From Dyadobacter diqingensis (GTDB lineage Bacteria; Bacteroidota; Bacteroidia; Cytophagales; Spirosomataceae): 64,000 nt of DNA. Below are positions 55,231 through 64,000 of the stretch, in pieces. Below the pieces are notes generated by a model, which worked only from the letters and a program-made list of their open reading frames with translations, did no database searches and was not told the DNA's origin. The stretch is from the NCBI RefSeq assembly GCF_024220585.1, contig NZ_JAMXKF010000004.1, positions 186,001 through 250,000 of the forward strand, written 5' to 3'. The position numbers and the translations under genes were made by a program. The stretch's first letter is position 1; each line of letters starts with the position of its first letter.

Positions 55231-56275
55231 TGCGTAGTTTCTAAACTACGCATTTTTAATAATTTACCGTTTTTAACGGTACGGCTTGATAACGACTTTA
55301 TAAACATATTTTGGCGACCGTTACAAACGGTCATTTATTAAAGGTACGCAGTGTTCGCTGAACACTACGCACAACGGCTGAGGTTATGGTGTTGTTATGC
55401 GGCGGCGTTATGCGTAGTTTCTAAACTACGCATTTTTAATAATTTACCGTTTTTAACGGTACGGCTTGATAACGACTTTATAAACATATTTTGGCGACCG
55501 TTACAAACGGTCATTTATTAAAGGTACGCAGTGTTCGCTGAACACTACGCACAACGGCTGAGGTTATGGTGTTGTTATGCGGCGGCGTTATGCGTAGTTT
55601 CTAAACTACGCATTTTTAATAATTTACCGTTTTTAACGGTACGGCTTGATAACGACTTTATAAACATATTTTGGTGACCTTTACAAACGGTCATTTTTTA
55701 AAGGTACGCAGTGTTCGCTGAACACTACGCACAACGGCTGAGGTTATGGTGTCGTTATGCGGCGGCGTTATGCGTAGTTTCTAAACTACGCATTTTTAAT
55801 AATTTACCGTTTTTAACGGTACGGCTTGATAACGACTTTATAAACATATTTTGGCGACCGTTACAAACGGTCATTTATTAAAGGTACGCAGTGTTCGCTG
55901 AACACTACGCACAACTGCTGAGGTTATGGTGTCGTTATGCGGCGGCGTTATGCGTAGTTTCTAAACTACGCATTTTTAATAATTTACCGTTTTTAACGGT
56001 ACGGCTTGATAAAGACTTTATAAACATATTTTGGCGACCGTTACAAACGGTCATTTATTAAAGGTACGCAGTGTTCGCTGAACACTACGCACAACTGCTG
56101 AGGTTATGGTGTCGTTATGCGGCGGCGTTATGCGTAGTTTCTAAACTACGCATTTTTAATAATTTACCGTTTTTAACGGTACGGCTTGATAAAGACTTTA
56201 TAAACATATTTTGGCGACCGTTACAAACGGTCATTTATTAATAGTACGTAGTGTCCGTTGAACACTACGCACAAC
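55231..56275. repeat. Six-copy 180-bp tandem repeat, each unit with four hairpins
   Basis: Units begin at 55231, 55411, 55591, 55771, 55951 and 56131 with an exact 180-bp period and only a few base changes between copies (for example at 55675-55679 and 56013). Each unit has hairpins with arms TGCGTAGTTT/AAACTACGCA, TACCGTT/AACGGTA, GACCGTT/AACGGTC and a longer imperfect pair around TACGCAGTGTTC/GAACACTACGCA. The last copy decays at its right end. There is no conserved open frame across the units. Confidence 0.95.
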
Positions 56276-56386
56276 CGTGCACGACTGTGGCTTAATCTTC
56301 ATACTTGTTATAATTGGAAAACAATTCATACCTCAAAACCGAACAAACTGCTGAAATTTTCACAGTTTGTTCGGTTCCGGAATTTC

Positions 56387-57208
56387 CTACTCCTTAATAA
56401 AAGCCAAAAGATCCTTATTAATCGTCGCGGCTTCCGTCGTTGGCATGCCATGAGGGAAACCCGGGTATGAAATAAGCTTCCCGTTTTTAACCAGTTTTAC
56501 AGCTTTTACAGCCGTTAGTTCGAACGGAACGATCTGGTCGTCTTCGCCATGTAATACCAATACAGGCACGTCCACGCTTTTCAGATCTTCTGTGAAATCT
56601 GTTTCCGAAAATGCCTTGATGCAATCGTAATGTGCTTTGATGGCGCCCATCATACCCTGACGCCACCAGTTGTCGCGGATGCCTTGCGATACCGTTGCAC
56701 CTTCGCGGTTATAGCCATAAAACGGTATCGTGAAATCCTGAAAATATTGCGGGCGTTTGGTGGCTGTACCTTCTCTTATTTCATCAAATATCGACAAAGG
56801 AATACCATCCGGATTGTTTTCTGTTTTTGCCATAATTGGCGTAACGGCGCTGATCAGTACTGCTTTTGCAACACGACCTTTTCCATGTTTTGCTACATAA
56901 CGAATCACCTCGCCGCCGCCGGTTGAATGACCAACGTGGATTGCATCTTTCAAATCAAGCGCTTCTGTAAGCTCGGCAACGTCTGCTGCATAGGTGTCCA
57001 TATCATGGCCGTCGGCGGTTTGGCTTGAACGGCCGTGTCCGCGGCGGTCATGTGCGATAACCCTGAATCCCTGGCCCAGGAAAAACATCATTTGTGCATC
57101 CCAGTCATCACCGGATAAAGGCCAGCCGTGATGAAAAACGATCGGCTGCCCGGTCCCCCAATCTTTGTAATAAATTTCGGTACCGTCTTTTACTGTGATC
57201 TTCGCCAT
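56387..57208 (-). CDS. Alpha/beta hydrolase, non-heme chloroperoxidase/arylesterase-like
   Basis: The protein is 273 residues from the start at 57208 (MAKITVKDGTEIYYKDWG), the usual start of this family; an in-frame ATG at 57289 adds 27 residues of AT-rich sequence. The catalytic triad is visible: GHSTGGG (Ser95), an Asp in HGEDDQIVPFE and a His in YPGFPHGMPTT. Relatives are cofactor-free haloperoxidases/arylesterases; the natural reaction is usually ester hydrolysis or perhydrolysis. No signal peptide is seen, so it is probably cytoplasmic. Confidence 0.92.
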   Translation of the reverse strand: MAKITVKDGTEIYYKDWGTGQPIVFHHGWPLSGDDWDAQMMFFLGQGFRVIAHDRRGHGRSSQTADGHDMDTYAADVAELTEALDLKDAIHVGHSTGGGEVIRYVAKHGKGRVAKAVLISAVTPIMAKTENNPDGIPLSIFDEIREGTATKRPQYFQDFTIPFYGYNREGATVSQGIRDNWWRQGMMGAIKAHYDCIKAFSETDFTEDLKSVDVPVLVLHGEDDQIVPFELTAVKAVKLVKNGKLISYPGFPHGMPTTEAATINKDLLAFIKE

Positions 57209-57676
57209 GTTTTTAGTTGAAAGGTTATGAATAAAGTTTTTGGAAATATACTTTTTTAAAATCAAAAAATTGTGTCTGTTCAATCCCACTGGCTCGGTTT
57301 AAATGGCCGGTGCTAACGCTAGACGCTATATGAAGCGGGGTGATCTGGTGTTTTATGCTTCCAGAAGATTGTTGCAGCATTAATCATTTTCTCCATTGGT
57401 TCCGATGAAAGGATGGTCAATAGGCCATCGTGAAATAACTGCTACTATGGCATTTCAGGAGTTAACTGCCTCAACATATTTTGTTGTAATTATAAAAATA
57501 TCAAGTTTATATATGGGGATTTTACTCTGTTGATTGTCTGTAAGGCTGTCTTTTATCTTGTCATTGTAATTATTCCGAAAAATGATATGTCTTTTTGGTT
57601 AACCGGCATTTGTTTTAGAAATACAGACTGACAGGATTGAACGCAGTAAAATTACTCTTTACCAAAAACAAATGTT
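57209..57676. other. Divergent intergenic region
   Basis: This 468-bp AT-rich gap separates the chloroperoxidase-like gene (-) from the GH74-like gene (+). I see no supported gene, long repeat or clear paired promoter element; both promoters should lie here. Confidence 0.35.
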
Positions 57677-60600
57677 ATGAGAAAATTAATCCGAATGATG
57701 ATCCTGTTGATTGCATTTACAGGAGCCCTGAATTTTGTGGCAAACGCTCAAACCTACAACTGGAAATCGGTACGAATGGGTGGTGGCGGAAATGTGACGA
57801 GCATTAAAGCGCACCCGAAGGTGCCAAATCTCTTTTTTATCACCACCGATGTAGGTACGCCCTATCGCTGGAACCATGCGACTCAGAAATGGGAAGACCT
57901 GATGTGGTATAATAAAATACCGACGACGTACTGGAACTGGGAAGCAGCCGCCAAATGCGGAGATCTTGCTTTCGATCCGAGCGACGTAACCGGAAACATT
58001 CTTTATGCTACACATCAGACCGGAAAAGGTACGGTGCCGGGTGGTGGAACCGCTCCCGGAACGGTTATGAAATCAGTAGACCGGGGTGCTACCTGGACCG
58101 ACCTTGAACTTCGGATAACAGTTCTGCCTAACAGCGACCAGACTTATACCGATCGTCTGGCTGTCGATCCGAATAATAGTAATGTCGTGTATGTAACAAG
58201 CCGCGCAAATGGTACCTATAAAAGCACGGCAGCCGGTGCCGTAGGGTCCTGGGTAAAGGTAAATACTACTTTGCCTGATTCTGTGTCCGGAAGGTTTATC
58301 TTTTTTGACAAAAGCGGAGGCGTTGTCAATGGTGTTACCCGGAACATCTTTCTGGGTGCCAAAGCGGGCGTATACCGCAGTACCGACGGAGGAAATACGT
58401 TCGCTTTGATGGCTGGTAGTCCTGGAGAGCCCCGTCGTGCAAGCATCAGCGATGACGGCACTTTTTTTGTCTCGCAATTAACTGCAACCGCAACACGTCC
58501 GTTGGGAGGTAATAAATTGAGCAAATGGAATGGAAGCAGCTGGACAGATATCTCGCCTGTAACCGGCAAAGAATTTAGTGGAGTAGGTGTGAACCCTTCC
58601 AATAGTAATGAGGTGATTGTCTCAACGACCGGTTCCTGGAATCATGATGTCTCTTACCGAAGCACGACTGGCGGCAGCGCAGGCAGCTGGTCATCGATGG
58701 TCCCTGCAACCAGGGATGCTACTGAAGCACCTCATTCCGGCGGAGATGGTGCCAATGGAAATATTGGTCATAATGTTAATGGTTTTGCCTGGGATCCGTT
58801 TAATACGGGTCAGGTCTGGTTTTCGGATATGCTTGATGTTGGCCAAACGACCAACGTATGGGCTTCAAGGGTTACCTGGAAATTGAGAAACAACGGATTG
58901 GAAGAAATTGTGGTTGCCGGTCCGTTGGTTTGCCCGCCTTCGGGTCCTAACTTTCTGATATCGACTACGGGTGATGTCGGTGGTTTTGACCATAAATCGC
59001 TTGATGTTCCACCTGCAAAGGGGATTGCCAACTTTTTTATAACCAATACAGGTTCGAATACATCCGGCGGAGCAGTACAATACAACGATCCGAACTTTAT
59101 TGCACGGGTAGGGAGCGATGGCTGGAATGGCATAGGAATAGGAGGATACTCAACCGATGGCGGATTATCATACAATAAGTTTACTTCCATTGCCGGGGCA
59201 AGAGGTAGAATTGCCGTCTCTGCCACCAGCAGAAAAATGGTCTGGGTAACGCAGGGAGGCCTTACTTATCAATCTTCCAACCTCGGGACCAACTGGACTG
59301 CTGTCAACGGTATTCCTTCGGCGGTTTTAAAACCAGGAAGTATTTACGATATCTGGGCAGGGATGCAACCATTGGCTGCGGATAAGGTAAATGGTGATAT
59401 CTTCTATATTTATGCAAATGGTAAAGTTTATGTCAGCACCGATGGCGGTGTGAATTTTGCAGCAGCAGCCAGCGATTTACCCAATGTAGGTAACGTGGCC
59501 CAAATGAATGTAGAAACAACTCCGGGAAAGGAAGGAGATCTCTGGATCGCATTCTCTGGCAACGGACTTTATCACTCCACCGATACGGCTAAAACCTTTA
59601 CGAAAATAAATCCTACTATTATTACGAGACCGAAATGGGTTGCTGTCGGAAAGGCTGATCCGGCTGTATCGTCCAATCCGGTGATCTATGTAAGTTCGGA
59701 AGGAACTGCGATCAATGGTGTTTCTTACGGTGTTTTCCGTTCAGATGATAATGGTGCTAACTGGACGACGATCGCAAATCCTGTTCCGGGTATCCTGAGC
59801 ACTATGGCGGCGGATCTGAACGGCAGAGTATATCTTGGAATTGGCGGAAATGGGATCTTTGTTGGCGAGCCGGCAGGCGGCCCGGTCGTCTCGGTATCTG
59901 TGACGCCAGCGTCCGATTCTGTTATTGTGGCTCATACTTTACAGTTGAAATCGACCTTAACACCTGTTTATCCAACCAACAGCGCTGTAAGCTGGACGTC
60001 ATCTGATGCGGCCATTGCGAGTGTGGATGCTAGCGGGCTCGTAACAGGTGTAGCTGTGGGAACTGCTACGATCACCGTTACAACACAGGATGGTGGAAAA
60101 ACGGCTCAAAGTATCATCAGGGTTACTGCGCCGAACGGAGTTACCGGTGTAACATTGGAACCGGCAATATCCGTAGGATTAGGAACCACACGAAACTTGA
60201 CAGCAACTGTTTTGCCAGCTACGGCGACAAACAAAAATGTTTCGTGGATTTCTTCGGATACTACGGTAGCGACAATCAATGCAAGTGGTTTGGTTACAGC
60301 ACTTAATTTGGGTGCAACCACCATTACCGTTACGACGCAGGATGGTGCCAAAACGGCTACCAGTGCTTTGACGGTAGGAACCGTCGTTCGCGCGAATAAT
60401 TGCGGAGGACCAACCATTGGCAGTTTTATTGCTGATACACCACAGTCGGCTTCGATGTGGGTTTCATCTACTGCAACAGCGATTGATTTGGCAGCAGTTA
60501 CAAATCCTGCACCGGCAGATGCCTATAAATCGCAGCGTAACAGCGGTCAGCCGCTTACTTATTCCTATGGAAATCTAATCCCGAATGCGCTTTATGTGGT

Positions 60601-63565
60601 ACGGCTTCATTTTGCAGAAATTGCTGAGTCAATTACAGCAGGCAAAAGAAAGTTCAATGTAACGAGTCCTACGGCAGCCGATACGATACTTAAAAACTTT
60701 GATATTTTTACCACGGCCGGAGGTCGGTACAAAGGTATCGTGAGGGATTTTCAGATCCGGTCGAATGCCACGGGTGTAATCAACATTGTATTCCGTCCGA
60801 TCGCCAATTTTAACTATCCTGCGATTAACGCTATTGAAGTGGGACTTACGCCGCTTACTTCGGTTTCTGTAAATCCATCGGCGGCCTCTGTCGGTGTTGC
60901 CGATACAACACGTTTAACGGCTGTGGTTTTACCGGTCAATGCGACGAATCAGCGCGTTGTCTGGACTTCTTCAAACTCTGCGGTGGTCAGTGTTGATGCT
61001 ACCGGGCTGGTTAAAGGAGTTTCTCCCGGAAGTGCTGTGATTACAGCGACAACCAATGAAGGGAAAAAAACAGCCTCGTCAACGGTAACGGCTTCGAATA
61101 CAGTGGTAACCGGTGTAACGGTAGATGCTACCGCAGCAGTGGGTGTAAATAATACCATCACACTTTCGGCTACCGTACAACCTGCCAACGCAACAAATAA
61201 GGTGCTCACGTGGAGTTCTTCAAACACAGGAGTGCTCACTGTCAATCAGAATGGTGCCATCACAGGCGTGGCGCCCGGAACTGCGACGATCACCGTGACA
61301 ACCCAGGATGGTGGTAAAACTGCCAACAGTGTGGTGACCGTGAGTAATGTATTGATATCAACGGTAACGCTCAGCAAACCATCCGCGACGGTTGGCGTGG
61401 GAGATACGACTTCCATTAAAGCAACGGTTGCTCCGTTGAATGCAAGTAACAAAGCAGTGGTATGGAGTTCATCCAATCCGGCTGTCGCTACCGTAAGCAG
61501 TAACGGAATCGTTACCGCTGTTGCTGTCGGAACTGCTACCGTTACGGCCGCAGCACAGGATGCCGGAGGCGTTTCATCCGGTTCGGCGATAACAGTTATC
61601 AGCGCCGGAGCATGTGGTGTGCTTACGAACAATAGCTTTGAAAGCAGCTTTGTAAACTGGATCAGAAACCCGAATAATGCCGCTGCAACCATCAGTACAT
61701 CGGCACAAAGCGGATTAAAAAGCGCTGCCATTACAGCCGATCAGGGAGCTATTAATTACGGAAAAACGATTCCGGTAACAGGCGGTACGGAAATTACGTT
61801 TGACGTATGGGCCAAAACAGAAGGTACGCCAAATCCTTCGAATGCTGCGCAGTTGATCATGCCATACTGGGCAGGTATCGGAATCGATTTCTATGATGCG
61901 CAGGGAGCCAAAATTACCAGTGGCACAACACAGTTCCAGGCTTATCCATCGCCAACGTCCAGCGTGTTTACCAAGTATACGGTAACCAAACTGGCACCTG
62001 CCAACGCGGCAACGATCGGTATCTGGGCTGCAAAAGCAGGTCCGAGTGGCAAGTTGTTGCTGGATGATTTCTGTCTGACCATCGCAGCACCTCCACTGGC
62101 TTCGCAAACGATTTCATTTGATCCTTTGGCTGCAAAAATCGCCGGAGACAGTGACTTTGTTGCCAATGCCGCAGCCACATCCGGTTTACCTGTAAATTAT
62201 TCGAGCTCTGATACCGCTGTTGCTACCATTGTAAACGGTAAAGTTCGTCCGATCGCGCCGGGTACAGCGGTGATTACTGCAAGACAAAATGGAAATGAAA
62301 GTTTCAGTCCGGCCGAAGCAGTTAGCCAAACGCTTGCCGTTTCTTCTGGCTTGAAAGTACTTTATCAGGATGGCGACAACGGTCAGGTTGACAACAACAA
62401 CGTGAAGCCTTATCTGAGTATCGCCAATCAGGGTGCTACGGCCGTGCCTTATAGTGAATTAACTATCCGCTACTGGCTGACGGCAGAGAATTTTGCAGGA
62501 ATAAACAAGTGGATTGATTTCGCGCAAATTGGAAATAACAAGGTGACTATGGAGTACGTGCCACTTGAAAAACCGCGTAACGGAGCACTGGGGTATATGC
62601 TGTATCGTTTTGACAGCTCTGCGGGAAATCTTTCTGCCGGAGCCGGTTCCGGACCGATTCAGTCGAGATTTGCCAACGCGGACTGGGCCAATCTGTCTGA
62701 ACAGGACGACTATTCTTACGCCAATACCGCTGCTTATGCTGAAAACCAGCATATTACTTTGTATCGCAATGGTAAGCTGTGGTATGGTGTTGAGCCTGAC
62801 ACCACGGCCAGCGTTCTGGATGTGAAAGTCTACTCGGAAAGCAAAAACACAAGCGCAGCCACCAATTCCATCAGTACCTGGCTTAAAATTGATAACAAAG
62901 GCAACCTGCCTGTGGATTATGCGGATTTAAGCGTTCGCTACTGGTTCACCGCAGACGGCACTTCCAGCCTAAACCACTGGGTGGATTTTGCTCAGCTGGG
63001 GGCAGGCAACATTGGAGCGCAGTTTGTTACAGGTCAGCAGTTTGTCAACGCAGATTCGTATTTTGAGTTGAAACCAGCTGCATCACTGGGTAAATTGCAT
63101 CCCTTAAGCAGCACTGGAAATATTCAGTATCGTATAACCAAAGCCGACTGGTCGTCTTTTGATCAGGCTAACGATTATTCTTACAAAACTGCCGCACCTT
63201 TGGCTGAAAATAACCATATCACGCTTTACTACAAAGGTCAGTTGATTTATGGTCAGGAGCCGGCTGCGAGCGGGGCAAGAATAGGTGTTCAGTCAGAGGA
63301 GATCGCTGATAATAAGCTGACCGTGACGGTGCTCGGAAACCCTGTCGTTAAGGAGCATGCTGATCTGATTATCAGAGGTGCATCGGGATATCCGTTAAAA
63401 ATGACGGTGACGGATTTGAGAGGTGTTCAGTTGTTTGAGAAAATAGTAAAAGACCCATCTCATACAGAGCAGCATGTTTTACCTCTTGGAAAAACTGCCG
63501 GTCTTTATCTGATTAACGTCACTTCGCTGAATCAGAATGTTGTGGTAAAATTGATAAAACCATAG
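57677..63565 (+). CDS. Giant GH74-type glycoside hydrolase with Ig-like, malectin, CBM3 and T9SS domains
   Basis: The 1962-residue protein has a signal peptide (ending NAQ near 25). Residues 27-735 form a two-part BNR/beta-propeller of the GH74 xyloglucanase type: VRMGGGGNVTSI, then TTDVGTPYRW and STTGDVGGFDH, whose aspartates match the two catalytic Asp positions of GH74. Next come Ig-like BIG2 domains (about 738-815 and 820-900), a malectin-like domain (902-1055), three more BIG2 domains (1056-1310), a CBM4/9-like domain (1310-1470), a diverged Ig-like domain (1473-1555), two tandem CBM3 cellulose-binding modules (1557-1710 and 1711-1865) and a T9SS sorting domain (1875-1962). It should act outside the cell on xyloglucan or a related beta-glucan in cellulose-rich walls. 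Specificity is inferred. Confidence 0.92.
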   Translation: MRKLIRMMILLIAFTGALNFVANAQTYNWKSVRMGGGGNVTSIKAHPKVPNLFFITTDVGTPYRWNHATQKWEDLMWYNKIPTTYWNWEAAAKCGDLAFDPSDVTGNILYATHQTGKGTVPGGGTAPGTVMKSVDRGATWTDLELRITVLPNSDQTYTDRLAVDPNNSNVVYVTSRANGTYKSTAAGAVGSWVKVNTTLPDSVSGRFIFFDKSGGVVNGVTRNIFLGAKAGVYRSTDGGNTFALMAGSPGEPRRASISDDGTFFVSQLTATATRPLGGNKLSKWNGSSWTDISPVTGKEFSGVGVNPSNSNEVIVSTTGSWNHDVSYRSTTGGSAGSWSSMVPATRDATEAPHSGGDGANGNIGHNVNGFAWDPFNTGQVWFSDMLDVGQTTNVWASRVTWKLRNNGLEEIVVAGPLVCPPSGPNFLISTTGDVGGFDHKSLDVPPAKGIANFFITNTGSNTSGGAVQYNDPNFIARVGSDGWNGIGIGGYSTDGGLSYNKFTSIAGARGRIAVSATSRKMVWVTQGGLTYQSSNLGTNWTAVNGIPSAVLKPGSIYDIWAGMQPLAADKVNGDIFYIYANGKVYVSTDGGVNFAAAASDLPNVGNVAQMNVETTPGKEGDLWIAFSGNGLYHSTDTAKTFTKINPTIITRPKWVAVGKADPAVSSNPVIYVSSEGTAINGVSYGVFRSDDNGANWTTIANPVPGILSTMAADLNGRVYLGIGGNGIFVGEPAGGPVVSVSVTPASDSVIVAHTLQLKSTLTPVYPTNSAVSWTSSDAAIASVDASGLVTGVAVGTATITVTTQDGGKTAQSIIRVTAPNGVTGVTLEPAISVGLGTTRNLTATVLPATATNKNVSWISSDTTVATINASGLVTALNLGATTITVTTQDGAKTATSALTVGTVVRANNCGGPTIGSFIADTPQSASMWVSSTATAIDLAAVTNPAPADAYKSQRNSGQPLTYSYGNLIPNALYVVRLHFAEIAESITAGKRKFNVTSPTAADTILKNFDIFTTAGGRYKGIVRDFQIRSNATGVINIVFRPIANFNYPAINAIEVGLTPLTSVSVNPSAASVGVADTTRLTAVVLPVNATNQRVVWTSSNSAVVSVDATGLVKGVSPGSAVITATTNEGKKTASSTVTASNTVVTGVTVDATAAVGVNNTITLSATVQPANATNKVLTWSSSNTGVLTVNQNGAITGVAPGTATITVTTQDGGKTANSVVTVSNVLISTVTLSKPSATVGVGDTTSIKATVAPLNASNKAVVWSSSNPAVATVSSNGIVTAVAVGTATVTAAAQDAGGVSSGSAITVISAGACGVLTNNSFESSFVNWIRNPNNAAATISTSAQSGLKSAAITADQGAINYGKTIPVTGGTEITFDVWAKTEGTPNPSNAAQLIMPYWAGIGIDFYDAQGAKITSGTTQFQAYPSPTSSVFTKYTVTKLAPANAATIGIWAAKAGPSGKLLLDDFCLTIAAPPLASQTISFDPLAAKIAGDSDFVANAAATSGLPVNYSSSDTAVATIVNGKVRPIAPGTAVITARQNGNESFSPAEAVSQTLAVSSGLKVLYQDGDNGQVDNNNVKPYLSIANQGATAVPYSELTIRYWLTAENFAGINKWIDFAQIGNNKVTMEYVPLEKPRNGALGYMLYRFDSSAGNLSAGAGSGPIQSRFANADWANLSEQDDYSYANTAAYAENQHITLYRNGKLWYGVEPDTTASVLDVKVYSESKNTSAATNSISTWLKIDNKGNLPVDYADLSVRYWFTADGTSSLNHWVDFAQLGAGNIGAQFVTGQQFVNADSYFELKPAASLGKLHPLSSTGNIQYRITKADWSSFDQANDYSYKTAAPLAENNHITLYYKGQLIYGQEPAASGARIGVQSEEIADNKLTVTVLGNPVVKEHADLIIRGASGYPLKMTVTDLRGVQLFEKIVKDPSHTEQHVLPLGKTAGLYLINVTSLNQNVVVKLIKP

Positions 63566-63588
63566 GTTCATCCGATCAGTTGAGCTTG

Positions 63589-63624
63589 AAAATATCCCGG
63601 ATGGAAACGTCCGGGATATTTTTA
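63589..63624 (+). terminator. Terminator after the GH74-type gene
   Basis: Arms AAAATATCCCGGA (63589-63601) and TCCGGGATATTTTT (from 63610) form a 13-bp stem with an 8-nt loop followed by a T-run, 24 bp after the stop. Confidence 0.85.
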
Positions 63625-63790
63625 TTTGCCTGAATTTCAATTTAAATGTATCCGTCAGAGTATTTATTTGTAGCATATTTGTTTTATTACTATTCTCTGA
63701 AAAAAAAATATTATTTCAGTATGGGGATAAGGCGCTCTGCCTTGTCTGTGTGATTAAATTGTTAATCCGTAGCCAGATCAATTCAATGAT

Positions 63791-64000
63791 ATGACAAATA
63801 TTTCTACCCAAAAACCACCGGAGCAACCTACCGGACCAAAAATAGAAATCGATGACACCGGGCAGCAGGAGCCGGTAATACTTCATGATGAATATTTGAT
63901 CCGGGAAATGTTTGGCCAGAATCCGCAGAAGGGCTGTGAGTTGCTTTTTAAGAGGTATTATGCCAATTTGTGTAACCACGCAATTCGTTTCGTTCACTCC
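63791..64000 (+). CDS. ECF RNA polymerase sigma factor (3' partial)
   Basis: The frame opens with ATG at 63791 and runs without a stop to the window edge (70 codons). After a polar N-terminal stretch, HDEYLIREMFGQNPQKGCELLFKRYYANLCNHAIRFVHS matches the start of ECF sigma region 2. In Bacteroidota such genes often sit before fecR and a SusC gene. The remainder lies outside the window, so the family is likely but the partner genes are unknown. Confidence 0.75.
   Translation, partial: MTNISTQKPPEQPTGPKIEIDDTGQQEPVILHDEYLIREMFGQNPQKGCELLFKRYYANLCNHAIRFVHS

Noticed and set aside
55231-56275. CRISPR array
   Set aside because: The repeating unit is 180 bp with no unique spacers between short repeats and no cas genes nearby.
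56258-56470. 70-codon + strand frame at the end of the repeat array
   Set aside because: It begins in the last repeat and ends opposite the chloroperoxidase-like gene; no support.

Overview
The window looks like chromosomal DNA from a Bacteroidota bacterium, most likely of the order Cytophagales and close to Dyadobacter/Spirosoma. The genus is my inference from gene style, not from a marker gene. The support is: SusC/SusD pairs, ECF sigma/FecR regulation, C-terminal type IX secretion (T9SS) sorting domains, few Shine-Dalgarno sites, TAnnTTTG-type -7 promoter elements, and many plant-polysaccharide enzymes. I see no rRNA, tRNA, CRISPR array or intact insertion sequence.

Layout. (1) 1-9.4 kb is a small glucuronoxylan locus: a SASA esterase fused to a polysaccharide deacetylase, a GH67 alpha-glucuronidase and a sodium:solute symporter on the + strand, facing a T9SS-exported GH30 xylanase. 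(2) 9.9-12.6 kb holds a two-subunit molybdenum hydroxylase of the isoquinoline 1-oxidoreductase type. (3) 13.3-23.1 kb is the most unusual part: six tightly packed + strand genes encoding a VioB-family ferritin-like protein, a LodA/GoxA-like protein, a radical SAM/SPASM enzyme, a LodB-like flavoprotein, a second LodA/GoxA-like protein and a second LodB-like flavoprotein. It reads as a system for making and using one or two protein-derived cysteine tryptophylquinone (CTQ) enzymes. (4) 23.2-27.3 kb has small stress or housekeeping genes: a two-TM protein, two secreted alpha/beta hydrolases around an AraC regulator, and a MarR regulator. (5) 27.4-31.4 kb is a tripartite HlyD/MFS/TolC efflux operon. 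Four copies of the palindrome GTAAA-N5-TTTAC before it and before marR strongly suggest direct MarR control. (6) 31.5-40.5 kb has two orphan small genes and a SusC(STN)/SusD/DUF3823 uptake locus with its own FecR and ECF sigma factor. (7) 41-45 kb has an AraC-type regulator with a metal-binding-like N-terminus, a T9SS ice-binding protein, an unknown exported protein and a MetE-like methyltransferase. (8) 45.6-52.7 kb is a pectin-type locus (SusC, SusD, GH28) next to an AraC regulator and an NmrA-like reductase. (9) 53.9-57.2 kb has an acyltransferase and a chloroperoxidase-like hydrolase, separated by a six-copy 180-bp tandem repeat rich in hairpins. (10) 57.7-63.6 kb encodes one giant T9SS protein with a GH74-type propeller, Ig-like domains, a malectin domain and two CBM3 modules. 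An ECF sigma factor gene runs off the right edge.

How it fits together: the organism appears to attack plant cell walls (glucuronoxylan, pectin, and xyloglucan or other beta-glucan) with secreted T9SS enzymes and SusCD import. It also carries an unexplained quinone-cofactor oxidase cluster that may make hydrogen peroxide or an imine-derived product. All family calls come from reading the proteins; no database search was run.
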